Positions 1 to 9,221 of a stretch of DNA of 64,000 nt are shown here, in pieces. Position 1 is the first letter of the stretch; every line of letters begins with the position of its first letter. The translations under genes were made by a program, and so were the position numbers. The stretch comes from an uncultured Pirellulales bacterium. GTDB lineage: Bacteria; Planctomycetota; Planctomycetia; Pirellulales; Thermoguttaceae. Below the pieces are notes generated by a model. It did no database searches and was not told where the DNA came from. It worked only from the letters and a program-made list of their open reading frames with translations. Location: NCBI GenBank assembly GCA_938015445.1, contig CALLPE010000003.1, forward strand, positions 78,105 through 142,104. Direction: 5' to 3'.

Positions 1-25
1 CCTATCAGCATGGGGGACGTTCGTC

Positions 26-1588
26 ATGGCACGTACCAGAGAGTCGAGAACTTCTGCTGAAAACCGCAAAGAAAAACAACCGACAACCTGTGCGGCGAAG
101 CAGCCCGGCGAAGAGCTGCGCCAGTCGGTTATGCCTCAGCAACCAGGCGAAACTGCCTCGGCGGCAACCCAGGGCGTGGCGGCAGAGTCGCTCGCCAACC
201 AGACCGATTACGAGCTGGAGGACGAGCCGCTCTCGCTGGCCGAAGAGATAGTTGCCCAGGAAGCCGCCGGCATTAAGGACGAAATCGACGCCCGTTACGA
301 GCAGATCAAAGCCTCCGGCGATACCCATATCGCGCAATTGCAGCGGATGAGCATGGCCGAGCTGATCGAAGAGGCCCGCAAAGAGAATCTCTCCGACTAC
401 GCCGGCATGAAGCGGCAAGACTTGATATTCAGGATTCTCAAAGAGCGGGTGAAGATGAACGGGCTGATGTACGGCGAAGGCACGCTGGAGGTGCTGCCCG
501 ATGGTTTCGGTTTCCTCCGCAGCCCGGAATACCATTACCTGTCGTGTCCTGATGACATCTATGTCTCGCCGAGTCAGATTCGTCGCTTTGCGTTGAAGAC
601 TGGGGACACGGTGTCCGGGCAGATTCGGCCGCCCAAGGAGAACGAGCGCTATTTCGCTTTGTTGCGGGTGGAAGCGGTCAATTACGAAGACCCGAACCTG
701 GCAGCGTCAAAAATCCCTTTCGATGACCTGACGCCCCTGCATCCCGATACCCGCATCCGCTTGGAAACCACGCCCGATGAACTATCCATGCGGGTGGTGG
801 ATTTGATTGTGCCGGTGGGATTCGGTCAGCGGGGATTGATCGTCAGTCCACCACGGGCAGGCAAGACCATCTTGCTGCAAAAGATGGCGAAGGCGGCTTT
901 GACCAATTATCCGGATATCTACGTCTTCATGCTCCTGATCGACGAGCGGCCCGAGGAAGTCACCGACATGGAACGCCAAGTCAAGGGCCGCAACTGCGAG
1001 GTGATCAGCTCCACCTTCGACGAACCGGCCTCGCGCCACATTCAGGTTTCCGAGATGGTGCTGGCCAAGGCCAAGCGGATGGTGGAATACGGACGGGACG
1101 TGATAATCTTCCTGGATTCAATCACCCGGCTGGCCCGGGCATGGAATGCCGAGTGCCCCAATTCCGGCAAGACCCTCTCGGGCGGCGTGGACGCCAACGC
1201 CTTGCAGCGGCCCAAGCGGTTCTTCGGCTCGGCGCGGAAGGTGGAAGAAGGCGGATCGCTGACGATCATCGCCACTGCGCTGATCGATACCGGCAGCCGC
1301 ATGGACGAGGTGATCTTCGAGGAGTTCAAAGGCACCGGCAACCTAGAAATCGTGCTCGACCGGCAGCTTGTGGATCGGCGCATCTGGCCGGCCATCGACA
1401 TCAACCGCAGCGGCACCCGCCGGGAAGAAATGCTCATGGACCCGGAGGAACATCGCCGCGTGTGCATCCTGCGCCGCGTGCTCAGTGGGATGAATCCCCC
1501 GGAAGCAATGGAACTGCTGCTCAGCCGACTGCAAAAGACCAGGACCAACGCCGAGTTCCTCATGTCGCTGAACATGAAGGCCATGTAG
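26..1588 (+). CDS. rho: Transcription termination factor Rho
   Basis: Hexameric RNA-dependent ATPase/helicase that ends transcription of untranslated RNA. The 520-residue protein has a charged N-terminal extension of about 100 residues, a Rho N-terminal helical part (about 105-145), a cold-shock-like RNA-binding domain (about 145-225, with GFGFLR) and a RecA-type ATPase domain. The P-loop SPPRAGKT is at 274-281, and [12 protein letters not shown] and [19 protein letters not shown] follow at the expected spacing. The length is greater than the roughly 420 residues of E. coli Rho because of the N-terminal extension, which is common in high-GC phyla. The ATG at 26 has a purine-rich GGGGGA about 9 bases upstream. 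It leads a cluster with ribH and nusB, so two transcription factors (Rho, NusB) sit together. Identification is secure. Confidence 0.98.
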   Translation: MARTRESRTSAENRKEKQPTTCAAKQPGEELRQSVMPQQPGETASAATQGVAAESLANQTDYELEDEPLSLAEEIVAQEAAGIKDEIDARYEQIKASGDTHIAQLQRMSMAELIEEARKENLSDYAGMKRQDLIFRILKERVKMNGLMYGEGTLEVLPDGFGFLRSPEYHYLSCPDDIYVSPSQIRRFALKTGDTVSGQIRPPKENERYFALLRVEAVNYEDPNLAASKIPFDDLTPLHPDTRIRLETTPDELSMRVVDLIVPVGFGQRGLIVSPPRAGKTILLQKMAKAALTNYPDIYVFMLLIDERPEEVTDMERQVKGRNCEVISSTFDEPASRHIQVSEMVLAKAKRMVEYGRDVIIFLDSITRLARAWNAECPNSGKTLSGGVDANALQRPKRFFGSARKVEEGGSLTIIATALIDTGSRMDEVIFEEFKGTGNLEIVLDRQLVDRRIWPAIDINRSGTRREEMLMDPEEHRRVCILRRVLSGMNPPEAMELLLSRLQKTRTNAEFLMSLNMKAM

Positions 1589-1696
1589 TTTCGCGGCGTG
1601 CTACGGTGTGCCATCAGGGCTCATGAGGCGTATAGTGTCAATCTGCCGAGCCAAGCGGCCAATAGTTACCCGGTTCGTCCACTTCGAGTTTTCGCC

Positions 1697-2308
1697 ATGC
1701 CGATTGTGTACCAAGTAGATTTGATTGGGCCGGACACACCCGCAGCAAGCAGCGACTCGACAAGCAGCGCTCCAGAAGCATCGGCGACCCGCCCGGCGGA
1801 CATGTTGCCCACATCATCCACGACGACGTCGTTTGGCCGGTTCGCCATCGTGGTGTCGCGCTTTAACGAGTCGATCACCCGGCGGTTGTTACAGGGGGCG
1901 GTCGATACTTTGCTCGCCCACGGCGTGCCGGACGACAACATCGAAATCGCCTGGGTGCCCGGCGCTTTTGAAATCCCCACTGTGGCCGAGCGGATGGCCG
2001 CTAGCCGTCGTTACGCGGCAGTGATCTGCCTGGGGGCGGTGATCCGCGGCGAGACCACCCACGATCAGCATATCAACCGGGCCGTCAGCACCGCGTTGTG
2101 CCAAATCGGCGTGCATCACGGCCTGCCGGTGATCTTCGGGGTACTGACTTGCAACACGCTGGAGCAGGCCATTGCCCGATCCGGCGGACAGTCGGCAACC
2201 ACCGGCAAAGACCAGCCCGACGCACGATTGGGCAACAAAGGGGTCGATGCCGCCAAGGCCGCACTAGAGATGGTGGGCCTGATGCGCAAGCTTCCGCCGC
2301 CGTCGTAA
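1697..2308 (+). CDS. ribH: 6,7-dimethyl-8-ribityllumazine synthase
   Basis: Penultimate enzyme of riboflavin synthesis: joins 5-amino-6-ribitylaminouracil with dihydroxybutanone phosphate. In the 203-residue protein the family core begins near residue 47 (GRFAIVVSRFNESIT). WVPGAFEIP at 86-94, GAVIRGETTHDQHI at 113-126 (His122 region) and FGVLTCNTLEQA at 147-158 are typical. Two departures from the usual ~155-residue form are visible: a Ser/Thr/Ala-rich N-terminal extension of about 45 residues, and an insertion of about 15 residues before GNKG (179-182). The frame is open back to a GTG at 1598, but the ATG at 1697 is preferred because the upstream residues do not look protein-like. The next gene is nusB, a neighbour of ribH in many bacteria. 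Confidence 0.95.
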   Translation: MPIVYQVDLIGPDTPAASSDSTSSAPEASATRPADMLPTSSTTTSFGRFAIVVSRFNESITRRLLQGAVDTLLAHGVPDDNIEIAWVPGAFEIPTVAERMAASRRYAAVICLGAVIRGETTHDQHINRAVSTALCQIGVHHGLPVIFGVLTCNTLEQAIARSGGQSATTGKDQPDARLGNKGVDAAKAALEMVGLMRKLPPPS

Positions 2309-2493
2309 TCTTACCACCGGCGCTGCCGGTATAGCCGCTATGTGCTGTCGCTGCTGAGGGACTGGGTTCGCTGGCCGCTCTGGCTGGTTTGGCCGCTGCC
2401 ACTGGGCTGTTCTCGGCAGCCGGATTGACAGCGGGACAAGCCTACAACATCATCACGGTTTGTTATGCCAGATCAAAGCGATTGGCAATCGTC

Positions 2494-2928
2494 ATGGGAC
2501 GTCGCAGCAAAGCCAGAGAAGTTGTATTGCAGGTGCTGTATCAGGACGACCTGAATCCACCTGGAGGCGCGGACGATCGCGACCAGTTGCTCCGCTGGCG
2601 ACTGCGCAAGCCCCACGCCTTGCAATTCGCCATGCAACTGCTGGCCGGCGTACGGCAGCATCGGGCCGAGATCGATCAGCGCTTGCAGCAGATCGCCGCA
2701 AATTGGAGTCTGCACCGGATGTCGCCCACGGACCGTAACATCTTGCGACTGGGTGCGTATGAAATTCTCTTCGGCGTCACGCCCGGCGAAGTGGCCATCG
2801 ACGAAGCCGTGGAGCTGGCCAAGCGATTCGGCACGGCGCAGTCGCCCCAGTTTGTCAACGGCATACTGGACCGCTTGATGCACACCGCCGGGCAACAGGA
2901 TCCCGAGCCGATCAAACCCAGTGGATAA
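2494..2928 (+). CDS. nusB: Transcription antitermination factor NusB
   Basis: All-helical RNA-binding protein that pairs with NusE (S10) on boxA RNA during rRNA antitermination. The 144-residue product begins MGRRSKAREVVLQVLYQ, the standard NusB opening. It contains NWSLHRMSPTDRNILRLGAYEI and IDEAVELAKRFGTAQSPQFVNGILD, the two best conserved family blocks. The reading frame is open back to 2389, but the ATG at 2494 matches the family N-terminus exactly. It follows ribH with a 185-base gap and precedes ftsY. Confidence 0.96.
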   Translation: MGRRSKAREVVLQVLYQDDLNPPGGADDRDQLLRWRLRKPHALQFAMQLLAGVRQHRAEIDQRLQQIAANWSLHRMSPTDRNILRLGAYEILFGVTPGEVAIDEAVELAKRFGTAQSPQFVNGILDRLMHTAGQQDPEPIKPSG

Positions 2929-2941
2929 ACACCCATCTACC

Positions 2942-3097
2942 ATGGAAACGCCACCGAGCACAAACGCCAAGATTGTCTCGGCCGCGATTGCCGCTTTGAA
3001 CCGCCGGGCGCGTCTTCGTCCGCTGCTGATCATCTTTTTGCGCCGGCTTCGTGTCTTGGCATCTTGGTGGTTAGAGCGGTTTTCAGTCAGCAGTTAA
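2942..3097 (+). CDS. Possible small basic protein between nusB and ftsY (51 aa)
   Basis: An ATG-started frame of 51 codons begins 13 bases after the nusB stop and ends 16 bases before ftsY, filling the gap almost completely. The predicted peptide is rich in Arg, Leu and Ile with a basic amphipathic or hydrophobic middle (RRARLRPLLIIFLRRLR). I recognise no family. The tight fit in an operon and the same direction favour a real small gene; short length, absence of a clear ribosome binding site and chance remain serious alternatives. Confidence 0.25.
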   Translation: METPPSTNAKIVSAAIAALNRRARLRPLLIIFLRRLRVLASWWLERFSVSS

Positions 3098-3113
3098 CGA
3101 TTGGCGTATCAAC

Positions 3114-4034
3114 ATGGGCTTGCTCGAAAAACTAAAACAAGGACTGAAGAAGACCACCCAATTGCTGAACACCGACATCCGCGACCTATTCAAGACTCGC
3201 GGGCGTTTGGTCGACGATGAGTTTCTGCGCGAGCTGTTCGAAATGCTGGTGAAGACCGATATGGGAGTAGAAGCCGCCCAGGAAATCACCGACGAAGTTG
3301 CCGTGGCCTTCCGCGCGCGCGTGGTGGAAATGGCGGAGGTGCTGGAGCAGATCAAGCAAAAACTTAAGCAACTGCTGGCCCAACCGGCTGCGCCGATAGC
3401 CATGGCCGCCACCGGGCCGACGGTGATTATGGTCGCCGGAGTAAACGGCTGCGGCAAGACCACATCTATCGCCAAGCTCACTCACATGTTCCAGTGCCAA
3501 GGCAAGCGCGTGGTGCTGGGAGCGGCCGATACATTCCGGGCAGCGGCGGTCGAGCAGTTGACCGTCTGGGCGAACAGACTGGGAGCCGAGATAGTCACCG
3601 GCCCTTCAGGCAGCGATCCGGCCAGTGTGGCCCATCGCACTGTCGCCCGGGCGTTGGAAACACAGGCCGACGTGTGCATCGTCGATACCGCCGGCCGGCT
3701 GCAAACCCAGCAGACGCTAATGCAGCAGCTCAGCAAGATTCACCGCGTGCTAGGCAAGCAAATACCCGAGGCACCCCACGAGGTGCTCTTGGTGCTGGAC
3801 GCGACCACCGGGCAGAACGGCATCAGCCAGGCCAAGCATTTTACCGACGCCGTGCGCTGCACCGGCATCGTGCTGGCCAAGCTGGACGGCACGGCCAAAG
3901 GCGGCGTGGTGGTGGCCATCCGCAAGCAGGTGGGCCTGCCGGTGAAGCTGGTCGGCATCGGCGAGAAACCGGAAGACTTGGCCGTGTTCGAGCCAGGTCC
4001 GTTCGTCGATGCCATGTTCGCCGAGATGAGCTGA
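3114..4034 (+). CDS. ftsY: Signal recognition particle receptor FtsY
   Basis: SRP-GTPase that docks ribosome-nascent chain-SRP complexes at the membrane translocon. In 306 residues it has the helical N domain (about 1-90) and the NG GTPase: G1 GVNGCGKT at 109-116, DTFRAAAVEQL, DTAGRLQTQQTLMQQL (G3), LAKLDGTAKGG (G4) and GIGEKPEDLAVFEP near the C-terminus. The long acidic A domain of E. coli FtsY is missing, giving the short form found in many phyla. A basic amphipathic start (MGLLEKLKQGLKKTTQLL) would serve for membrane contact. Last gene of the rho-ribH-nusB-ftsY group. Confidence 0.97.
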   Translation: MGLLEKLKQGLKKTTQLLNTDIRDLFKTRGRLVDDEFLRELFEMLVKTDMGVEAAQEITDEVAVAFRARVVEMAEVLEQIKQKLKQLLAQPAAPIAMAATGPTVIMVAGVNGCGKTTSIAKLTHMFQCQGKRVVLGAADTFRAAAVEQLTVWANRLGAEIVTGPSGSDPASVAHRTVARALETQADVCIVDTAGRLQTQQTLMQQLSKIHRVLGKQIPEAPHEVLLVLDATTGQNGISQAKHFTDAVRCTGIVLAKLDGTAKGGVVVAIRKQVGLPVKLVGIGEKPEDLAVFEPGPFVDAMFAEMS

Positions 4035-4836
4035 ATCGCAACCGAGACGTAAACTCAGCAAATCCGGGTAAACAATCGCAGCCCACTTCACCGCGGTATT
4101 GCGGGGCGGCCCATCCAGCCAGAACATCGGCGTGTTCACCAAAAGGCGTAACGGTATGCTGGCCGGAACCGACGACTGATACCAGTTGCGCTACCGCCGA
4201 TTCGGATCGCCGGAAGGAACGCCTAATTTGCCTAATTGGCCCGATAACCACTAGGCAAGTAGGCTCGGCTGGGTTGCGGGCCGGGTTGCAGCCGGGCAGA
4301 ATCTACTTGCCGACTCGGCTTTTCGCGTTGCCCGGGAAGTCTTCAAGGTTGAGGGCTATGCTTCCCGCCAGCACAGCACATAAGCTCTGAGCATCCTGAA
4401 TACGCTTTCAGACTACAGAGTGTTCGGCAGCGATAGGGAACTAATAGTCGAATCGGCGCACGCAAATACCACGATCACTAGGGAAATGTACTTGCCCGGA
4501 GTTCGCGCCCTTCCTCAACGAAAAGTTGGGCGCCCCGCATCGTACAAAAGGGCTGTTTGTCCATACGCCCGCTGCTCCTTCCCACCGGCTGTATAACGCG
4601 GTACAGCACAAGCAGGACGCCGGCTAAGTTCCCGCGCTGCATAGCTATACTTAAGAACAAACATCACCCCTCGAGCTTGCTTGTGCACATGTTGTTGTAA
4701 ATTCCCACGCACAGCGGATTGTCGTCGAGGAACAACCTTTGGTGCCCCTGGTGCTGTGCCAAAACACTTTTGAACGGAAGCGGCATGGCGCCCAAGTCCT
4801 GTTGGCATTTCACCAGCAGGACCAGGCGTTGCTGTT
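4035..4836. other. Intergenic stretch, about 0.8 kb, no convincing gene
   Basis: This lies between convergent ftsY and the AAA ATPase gene. Frames crossing it on both strands lack recognisable protein features and look like extensions or shadows. I see locally repeated GGGTTGC..GCCGGG words near 4270-4300 but no strong hairpin followed by a T run, no tRNA and no CRISPR-like spacing. Confidence 0.5.
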
Positions 4837-6009
4837 TCATTGAGCGCTTTGCGTAACTCCATTGGCCAGGCGGGCAGATTCCACGGTCAGCAACTCGCCG
4901 GGACGAAGCAGTTGCTCACGCAGCGATGCTCGTTGTTCCTCGGCGAGCGAGCCGATGCGGGTCTCCAGGTCTATTAGGTCAACCACCCGAATCTCCTCGT
5001 CCGAAAAATTATCTAGTAGCACGGGACTGTGCGTGGTGAGCAGAACCTGTCCGAGTCGGGCCTCAGGGGCCGCTCTGAACTCCTGCGCCAGAAGCTCCAA
5101 GGCGGCAGGATAGATCCCATTTTCCGGCTCCTCGAACACCAGCGTCTGCTTGGGCGGCCTCTGGTTGAGGGCCAGCAGGTGAGCGTACAACCTGCGAAAA
5201 CCGTCCGACTCTTGAGCTAAGTATAACGTTAGAATTTTGTCGCCGAAGCGATGCCCAACAATCACGTTCTGTGGGTTCTGAATCGAATCAAGCTCGACGC
5301 TGACAACGGTCGGATTAAGCTTCTGAAGTGTGGCAACTATCGCCTTTCGCACATCAATGCATTCCAGGTTGGTAACAAGCTGACGCAGGACCGTCAAATA
5401 GTTTTCCCCCCGGTCGGCAAGCCCAAACCCAGCGGCGTCTTGCTTTCTCAGAAGCACATCATGTGGGAAGTTGTACACTCCAATCCCAGCCGTAAGCGCT
5501 GTATGTGCCAACACCACCTCTTCCATACCTGGCAGCCTGCCCAAAGCGGCCAAACCAGGTTCGGGGGAGTAAATTAACCGGGGCACCGTTTCCCATTGAG
5601 GCTCGCCCCACTGCACTGGCCTTCTTGTTGCCTCTTCTACCACTGTAACCCGCCGCACCTGGCAATAAACCGTCTTCGCGCCAACGGTCAACCGCTCCAA
5701 AATCGGCGGTTCATTCCATGCCGGGGCTAGGCGCAAGGTATAACTGAACGGCATCGGGATAGTGGGAAGTGTAAATTCAACACAGAACTCGGTCGGCTCA
5801 TAAGGATTGGTAGCGCACCTCCAAGTCTCGTGATGTTTCGCATAATCGGGAACTCTTCCGGCAAGAAGGTAATCGCGCAAGAACCGGATCGCCGAAACGA
5901 AGTTCGTCTTTCCTGTGCCGCTCCTGCCGATAAATACAGTAACCGGCGAAAGCTCTACCGTAACGTCTCGAAGACTCTTAAAATTCTGTATCCTGATGCG
6001 GTAAATCAT
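4837..6009 (-). CDS. Stand-alone AAA ATPase (RecF/SMC-like, AAA_21 type)
   Basis: A 390-residue P-loop ATPase of the family with an N-terminal FxxxD-type start (IRIQNFKSLRDVTVEL). Walker A is GRSGTGKT at 28-35; a late Walker B appears as TLVFEEPENGIYPAALELLA, followed by LLTTHSPVLLDNF with a switch histidine. This split-lobe layout without a long coiled coil is typical of OLD/RecF-like ATPases found alone or in defence and toxin-like modules. No nuclease (TOPRIM) or other partner gene is adjacent, so the role is unknown. The ATG at 6009 is preferred over 6039 because GGAGGAG lies about 4 bases upstream. It is isolated by about 800 and 530 bases of noncoding DNA, which fits an accessory gene. 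Confidence 0.85.
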   Translation of the reverse strand: MIYRIRIQNFKSLRDVTVELSPVTVFIGRSGTGKTNFVSAIRFLRDYLLAGRVPDYAKHHETWRCATNPYEPTEFCVEFTLPTIPMPFSYTLRLAPAWNEPPILERLTVGAKTVYCQVRRVTVVEEATRRPVQWGEPQWETVPRLIYSPEPGLAALGRLPGMEEVVLAHTALTAGIGVYNFPHDVLLRKQDAAGFGLADRGENYLTVLRQLVTNLECIDVRKAIVATLQKLNPTVVSVELDSIQNPQNVIVGHRFGDKILTLYLAQESDGFRRLYAHLLALNQRPPKQTLVFEEPENGIYPAALELLAQEFRAAPEARLGQVLLTTHSPVLLDNFSDEEIRVVDLIDLETRIGSLAEEQRASLREQLLRPGELLTVESARLANGVTQSAQ

Positions 6010-6535
6010 ATCGCTCCTCCGCAAGCCTCGCTGGCCCACATAGAGGAAACTTCCGACTGTGTATGCGCATTTTTTAACACTCGCCCAACACGGTCAAGCT
6101 AGTCAAAGATCGGAATCTTTACTATCAGTCAATCGATGGCACGCCGTTACGTGAAAGCAGACGCAAATCGAGGAAGGATGGTCCTTCACTTTCTGGCCTA
6201 TTTCCCGCCAGTCTTAAGGAGGGCGAACAATTAATCTTGGCAAACTCTCGCGTGCCTTAGCTCCGTAATCGGGTCTTTCATGTACAGAATGACAGTTCGC
6301 CGGCTGAGCTGAGCTTTGCGTGAACGCTGGTCTTATCTCCCCGAAATGCTTAAGGAATCGGTCGGCCGCGAGAGAACCATCGCAGTGAGTTGACCAAGCG
6401 TTAAAGTGAAACATCGGCTTTTCGCCCCCGAGATTCCCGTGCTAGGTTCTCCTGCTGCCGTGGCCCCGGCGCAACCCGGCGCGGTCGGCCCTACGGCGCG
6501 AGGTGACGGGACATCCGCGCCACGCGACTTCCGCC
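6010..6535. other. Intergenic stretch, about 0.5 kb
   Basis: This separates the AAA ATPase promoter side from the end of the GH127 gene. Short frames here have no family features. I see no clear repeat, RNA gene or terminator; promoter signals for the ATPase must lie near 6020-6120, where the DNA is locally AT-richer. Confidence 0.45.
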
Positions 6536-8965
6536 TCAGCGGACTTCGGCCCGCAGCATCCGCACTCCGAACACTCCGCCGGCCCATTTGCCGGGATGGG
6601 CTTGAAAACGAACCGTGACTTTCGACTTGCCGCGTGTCAGCTCGGGCGGAATCGGATACACGACGTCGAAAAAGCGGTTGGGGGCGTTCTGCTCGAGTTT
6701 CTGCGTGGCGATGCGTGTGCCGTCCACCAGCACGTCGAACTGGCGGAAGCCGCCGCCGTCGCTGCCCCAGTAGGTACACAGCAGCTCCATGCGCTGCTCC
6801 GGATCAACGCGCATCTGGAAGGCGAACCAGCCGCCGTTGGTGGCATGACGCCATTTGCGGCCGAACGCTTCGCCCGCGGCGGTCCGCTCGCCCCGCAGGT
6901 CGTGTTCGCGCTCTGGCTGCATTTCGCCGATGCGGAGCACGTCCAGCGTGCGTGCCGCCAGTTTGGCTTCCCGCTCCTGCTCGGCGCGAATGTCGGCTTG
7001 GCGCTTGTCCCACTCGGCCGCGGTAAACAGGTCCAGATACACGGTGTAGCGGCGGTCGTGCAGGCTGAAAAATGGCTTGAGTTCCACGTCGCGCGGTCGG
7101 CCCACACCCTCGGTCTTGAAAGTCAGGTCGGTCAACGACACCTGTTTGACCCATTCAGAGACCGGTCGCTTTTCCGTCACCAGCACCGGGACGTAGCCGG
7201 GCTTGTCGGCCCGAGGATCATCTACCGGCCCCAAATCAGCGGCCAACAAGGTCGGACCGTAAAAGATGCCGATGCGGTTTGGATTGTCGGGCATCGACTC
7301 GGTACGCAGCGACATGGGTATATGTACTTCCACCCGGTCGCCATCACGCCACATACGTCTCAGCTCCAAATACCCTGGCACCTGCTCAGCCCCACGGCCA
7401 ATGGAGCTCACGCCGTATTGCCGCGCGGTAGCAGCGCTGTCTTCGGGCTGGGTGGACTGGCCGGGATGCACAGTGGCCGTCATGCCCTGGCGCGCCCAGT
7501 GCGGGTAGCGCAGACGCAGGGTAAACTCCTGCGGCTGTTGGCAGCGGATGCTAAGCGTGGCGGTGTCGGCGTAGGGCCACCGGGTGTCCAGCCGTATGGT
7601 AACGGCGCGCGCCTGCCAGTTCAGCTCGGAAGGCAGATATAGGTTCACCCACAGACCGCCGTCGTCGTGAAAGTAAATGGCCTCGCCATAGCGGACGTGG
7701 TTCTCCATGCCAGTGCCCATGCAACAGGTCCAAGCGTCGCGCAGTGGCTGGTACTGTTTGTGATGGCCGGGCTTGAGCGACAGATTGTAAATCACCCGAC
7801 CGTCTGGGTGCTGCGTGGCGCGAATGTGGTTCAACAAGGCGCGCTCGTAGAAATCGGCCACCCGAGCGTCGGGATTCCAACCAAATATGTGCCGCGTGAG
7901 CTTGAGCATGTTGTAGACGTTGCAGGTCTCGCTGGTCGCCGGGCTGAGGCGATCGTTGAGCCGACCCGGCGGCCCGAAGTGCTCGTGATCGCCGTTGCCC
8001 CCGGTAATATAACTGTGGTGGTTAACGACGCGCTCCCAAAAAAACTCCGCCGCAGCCCGGTCCTGCGGGTCGCCGGCCAGTTCGTAACGGGTAGCTAAGC
8101 CTATGAGCTTGGGAATCTGGGTATTCGCATGCTTGCCAGCCAGGATGTCTTTGCCGCGCGCCAGCGGTTCCAGGATGGCACGGTGATGGAAGCGGCGGGA
8201 AAGACGCAAATAGCGCTCCTCGCCTGTGTCGGCGTACAGGTCGGCGAAGGTTTCGTTGATGCCTCCGTGTTCGCAGGCCAGCACCTTTTGCATCTGTTCC
8301 TCGGTAAGATTGGCATGGGTGCGCTCGAACCAGTCGGCCAAGCCACGAGCTACCTCGAGCGCCTGAGTGTTGCCGGTCAAACGGTATGCGTCCCGCAATC
8401 CGGCCAGCAACTTGTGCAATGTGTAATTCGGCGCCCACAGGCCGTTCAGATCGAAGCCGCTGGAACGGATGTTTCCGGCGGCAATCTCGGCATACGCCTT
8501 TCGGCCCCCCGGAATGGCGGCCACATAGCCGTCGCCGCCAGCGCGCTGGCACTCGGTCAACTCGGCCACGATGTAGTTGACACGGCGGCGAAACTCGTCG
8601 TTGCCCGTGGCCGCCCAGGCCAACGCACAAGCGCTCAGGTAATGCCCCGCCGAGTGACCAGAAATCGTTTGCCGCTCCCAGCCTCCGTAGTGCTCTGCCC
8701 GCGCAGCCAACCCGGCCTGGGTGCGGAAATTGGCCAGAAACCGGTCCGGTTCTAGGCTAAGCAGCCAGGCCACGGCAATATCTTGGCCCTGCTTGAACGG
8801 GCCGTCGATCAGGCGGACGTCGTGTAGGCTGAACGGCCGGGCCCGCGGCGGAGCGACAGGCTTGACCTTCGCCGGTGCGCGGCTGGCATCCAGCGGCTCG
8901 GCTTGTAGCGCAGCACTCCACAAGATTACAACCAGAAAGCCGAGCACTGCGCCGACGGTTTTCAT
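6536..8965 (-). CDS. Secreted GH127 glycosidase (beta-L-arabinofuranosidase family)
   Basis: An 809-residue exported enzyme of the DUF1680/GH127 family, which includes retaining beta-L-arabinofuranosidases using a zinc-bound cysteine nucleophile. Residues 1-22 form a signal peptide (hydrophobic run ending ALQA). The (alpha/alpha)6 barrel follows with NYTLHKLLAGLRDAYRLTGN at 180-199 and CEHGGINETFADLY near 231-244. The zinc/nucleophile residues of characterised members (Glu-x-Cys and Cys-Cys) are present as ETC at 346-348 and CC at 414-415. The C-terminal 130 residues match the beta-rich DUF6805-type domain (NGGWFAFQM to FGVRMLRAEV). Substrate is likely plant or algal arabinose-containing glycans; actual specificity cannot be read from sequence. 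Confidence 0.92.
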   Translation of the reverse strand: MKTVGAVLGFLVVILWSAALQAEPLDASRAPAKVKPVAPPRARPFSLHDVRLIDGPFKQGQDIAVAWLLSLEPDRFLANFRTQAGLAARAEHYGGWERQTISGHSAGHYLSACALAWAATGNDEFRRRVNYIVAELTECQRAGGDGYVAAIPGGRKAYAEIAAGNIRSSGFDLNGLWAPNYTLHKLLAGLRDAYRLTGNTQALEVARGLADWFERTHANLTEEQMQKVLACEHGGINETFADLYADTGEERYLRLSRRFHHRAILEPLARGKDILAGKHANTQIPKLIGLATRYELAGDPQDRAAAEFFWERVVNHHSYITGGNGDHEHFGPPGRLNDRLSPATSETCNVYNMLKLTRHIFGWNPDARVADFYERALLNHIRATQHPDGRVIYNLSLKPGHHKQYQPLRDAWTCCMGTGMENHVRYGEAIYFHDDGGLWVNLYLPSELNWQARAVTIRLDTRWPYADTATLSIRCQQPQEFTLRLRYPHWARQGMTATVHPGQSTQPEDSAATARQYGVSSIGRGAEQVPGYLELRRMWRDGDRVEVHIPMSLRTESMPDNPNRIGIFYGPTLLAADLGPVDDPRADKPGYVPVLVTEKRPVSEWVKQVSLTDLTFKTEGVGRPRDVELKPFFSLHDRRYTVYLDLFTAAEWDKRQADIRAEQEREAKLAARTLDVLRIGEMQPEREHDLRGERTAAGEAFGRKWRHATNGGWFAFQMRVDPEQRMELLCTYWGSDGGGFRQFDVLVDGTRIATQKLEQNAPNRFFDVVYPIPPELTRGKSKVTVRFQAHPGKWAGGVFGVRMLRAEVR

Positions 8966-9221
8966 CGACCTATCCTATTTGAGTAATGCGTCTATATCTG
9001 CTGTGGCATTGTGGCCCCACAGTAGCTTACGAAAATCGACGGCAACAGTAAGTGGTTAGCCGATAACGAAAGTCGGACAGTTACAATGCTAGTATGGTTG
9101 TCCAACGGTGGCAACCGGCACTATGTCAATCCCCCAGTGACAACCAGGAGAGTCACGGACGACCAGTTTGGCGGTTCCGCAGTAAGGGCCCGACGCAACG
9201 AGGTATCAGCCCCTGGAATGC

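Noticed and set aside
3494..4390. Long plus-strand frame (298 codons) overlapping ftsY
   Set aside because: It is an out-of-frame shadow of ftsY; its peptide is Arg/Gly-rich with no motif, as expected from a GC-rich alternate frame.
6503..7642. Plus-strand frame opposite GH127
   Set aside because: GH127 signature residues are on the minus strand; this frame is an antisense shadow with no family features.
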